Assembly: GCF_037975245.1 (NCBI RefSeq)
Contig: NC_092561.1
Coordinates: 6,188,001 to 6,252,000, forward strand
Direction of reading: 5' to 3'
DNA: 64,000 bases
Origin: Apostichopus japonicus
Taxonomy: Eukaryota > Echinodermata > Holothuroidea > Aspidochirotida > Stichopodidae
The notes below the pieces were generated by a model. The model did no database searches. It worked only from the letters and a program-made list of their open reading frames with translations, and was not told the DNA's origin. The position numbers were made by a program, and so were the translations under genes. Below, piece after piece: positions 62,601-64,000 of this stretch. Every line of letters starts with the position of its first letter. Position 1 is the stretch's first letter.

Positions 62601-62717
62601 TCTGAGCTGAACAGTTACGGGTCAAGTGACTTCTCGGATGTTTGTACACCGGACCAACGCAAAAAGACCTTGAACGTAATACAAACCATATTCAACACCA
62701 GGATTTCTTGCGGACAT
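56331..62717 (-). CDS. DERA: Deoxyribose-phosphate aldolase, complete, eight exons, 319 aa
   Basis: Cleaves 2-deoxy-D-ribose 5-phosphate to glyceraldehyde 3-phosphate and acetaldehyde in cytosolic deoxynucleoside breakdown. Minus-strand exons: 62717-62687, 62067-61970, 60762-60615, 59811-59713, 59449-59315, 58892-58764, 57571-57459, 56537-56331. All junctions are GT-AG and in frame (320 codons with stop). The Schiff-base lysine is Lys219 in ADFIKTSTGK, the second active-site lysine is Lys255 in GFKPAGG, and the catalytic Asp156 is in EIDVVIN. Other family blocks are WLLKAA, DLTTLSGDD, VCVYPARV, PVASVATGFPAGQTHLK, HLKVILATGELG, and the C-terminal LFRIGASSLMGDIERQI. Length matches the animal enzyme (318 in human). 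The first exon has only 31 coding bases; its start (MSARNPGVEY) is supported by the in-frame junction with exon 2, with donor GTTTGT, so it is the least certain exon. Confidence 0.96.
56600..56920. repeat. Two direct copies of a block of about 95 bp in the last DERA intron
   Basis: TTTCAGTGGTCGAGATTAAC followed by GATTGGACGATACC, CGAACCTCCATGTGTCCT and ACTTTTACAA occurs at about 56606-56711 and again at about 56817-56923. The two differ by several substitutions, so this is an old local duplication. Confidence 0.75.
59585..59700. repeat. TA dinucleotide microsatellite in a DERA intron
   Basis: Interrupted (TA)n runs reach to within about 15 bp of the donor side of the exon at 59713-59811. The sequence CTGACGCAAC is also repeated at 59700 and 59714, straddling the splice donor. 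Confidence 0.85.
60185..60610. repeat. Tandem duplication of about 205 bp in a DERA intron
   Basis: GTGAGTTACACACACAACT, AATCTGCCTAACATCCAAAT, AGATATGAGCTCTTC and TATACAGGATTCAAACCAGG occur in the same order at about 60190-60405 and 60415-60605. They are diverged by a few percent plus a short insertion in the first copy. The second copy ends within about 15 bp of the donor of the exon at 60615-60762. Confidence 0.8.
60836..61145. mobile_element. TTAA-type MITE, copy 3, 5'-truncated
   Basis: Matches the right four-fifths of the 9095-9465 and 25016-25384 elements (CGTGATACCTTGTTATCTTT, AGGTCAGATTACCGGCATTA) and ends CGAGTCTTCACACCCTTTAA. The left inverted end is missing. It lies in a DERA intron. 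Confidence 0.78.
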
Positions 62718-64000
62718 CTTGAATGACTACTAACACACACCTCATGTAAAGCGTCAAAGCACTGCTATCTCGAAACTTTACTGGGGTATATTACAAACAT
62801 CAATATCGCTAAATCGGTACCTCAGTTGTTGGCATGATTTATATTTTATAGAACGCCAAATGGGAAATAATTTAACTGTGTAGTTGAAGAGCCCATGTGA
62901 TTCCCGCCTGAACTTTAATTGTATTTAATTTAACGAAGATGTTTGTCAGGCATTAGGGTTATTAATATGATGACCAACTTTGGGCATAAAAGTTGGGCAA
63001 GTACTTCCCCTGTTATCTTTTGACATGTATTAGTAAGTAAACACGTGCATGAAAATAAATTTGAACTATTTATTTTGTTTTTAACTTTAAGATTTTCATT
63101 TCTTCAGTTTTGAAATTAGAAAGGAACTCTGCAAAGCCAACCTAAAAAAAAAGAAGAAGATTGTTATGAAAGTAGAAAAAAAAAAATTCCAATAGAACTG
63201 CTTTTCCCCATTGAGGAAACAACTTGAACACGATGATTGATATACCGTGTGTGAGCGTACAGTGAGAAAATATAGTTAAATTGACAAATAGTGTTAAAAG
63301 TTCAACAAGTAATATAAGGAAGGAGAATTTTGATATCAAGGATCTACAAATTCGGTTAACAGCAAACGAAATATATACTAGTATTATAATATGCTATATT
63401 GCATATTATCAATACTATTTTAGAACTTGGATTACTAAATACAGATTGTATAACATTTCTATACAGTCACACTCAAATAACTAACAATTTTGAATTTCGA
63501 AATTTATGAAGCATATATCCGCATATATAAAAGCGTCTTACTCGAGAAACTTTGATTACTCCTCCAGCAATAAAAAACGTCAAATCGTCCATAATTGTAG
63601 TCCATATATTAAGTATAGCTCTAAACTGAGATTGTACTAATAAATAATAATAAATTCAAAATTTTATTTTTGCAAATTAAATCAAGATATTAGATATATA
63701 CCAGGAACAAAGAATAAAAGTTTCAGTATAGCCTGTGAATTGGCTTCTTCCATCTGCAAATAGGCTGAACAAAATATCGTCAATCATGGTCAAATTTCGT
63801 TTTACATCCGAGGCTGTCCTCGCTCTGTCTCGGCGAGTCTTGCTCTTAAGTTTCCTCTGTGAAGAGATAATGCCTATTTCGTCAACGAGTTACCGACTGT
63901 TCGGCGGTGTCGTATCTCTTCGACAAGCGGCCGGTTTCTTGTTCCACGCGATATTCTGCAAACTGTTTTAGAAATCGAACAGATAGTGACACTGAATGTG
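62718..64000. other. Upstream flank of DERA, no gene recognised
   Basis: AT-rich. A 79-codon frame at 63735-63971 (+) has a hydrophobic, Leu-rich start but no domain I recognise, and the opposite strand is similarly open. It could be an exon of a gene continuing beyond the window, but this is not supported enough to call. Confidence 0.4.

Noticed and set aside
63735-63971. Possible exon near the window edge
   Set aside because: Leu-rich frame without a recognised motif and with no clear splice sites; too weak to call.

Overview
This is animal nuclear DNA. It is AT-rich, carries long poly-G/poly-C tracts, and its genes are split into short GT-AG exons separated by repeat-filled introns. Repeated TAGGCCTA-like words, long G/C homopolymers and many small non-autonomous DNA transposons suggest a marine deuterostome invertebrate, most likely an echinoderm. 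That is an impression from composition and gene content; nothing in the window proves the taxon. Coding models below were built by joining in-frame exons at GT-AG sites and matching them to family hallmarks from memory, with no database search.

Layout. (1) 1-1456, +: last two exons (TM5 to TM7 and tail) of a secretin/adhesion-type GPCR cut by the window edge. (2) 1457-5623: intergenic, with a hAT-type MITE and a decayed LINE reverse-transcriptase tail. (3) 5624-15436, +: complete ten-exon histidine acid phosphatase (451 aa, signal peptide, C-terminal membrane anchor). Three of its introns hold different minisatellites. (4) 15437-23411: gene-poor, including a 123-bp satellite that repeats AATAAA. 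(5) 23412-31431, -: complete seven-exon nicotinic-type Cys-loop receptor subunit (484 aa). (6) 31432-37685: spacer between two divergent receptor genes, with a 568-bp foldback element and a tRNA-derived SINE. (7) 37686-44241, +: a second seven-exon receptor subunit (460 aa) with the same intron phases. (8) 48318-55413: a nearly perfect tandem copy of 41216-48310 that repeats exons 4-7 only. (9) 56331-62717, -: complete eight-exon deoxyribose-phosphate aldolase (319 aa). (10) 62718-64000: no gene recognised.

The two receptor genes are head-to-head paralogues. Both lack the vicinal cysteines of alpha subunits, so each probably contributes a non-alpha subunit to a pentameric cation channel. The main point of interest is the partial duplication. 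It gives the second gene two sets of exons 4-7, and the only coding difference I see between the sets is one pore-lining residue (M2 15', His versus Gln). Acid phosphatase and DERA are housekeeping enzymes (lysosomal dephosphorylation and deoxyribose phosphate breakdown) and have no evident functional link to the receptors.
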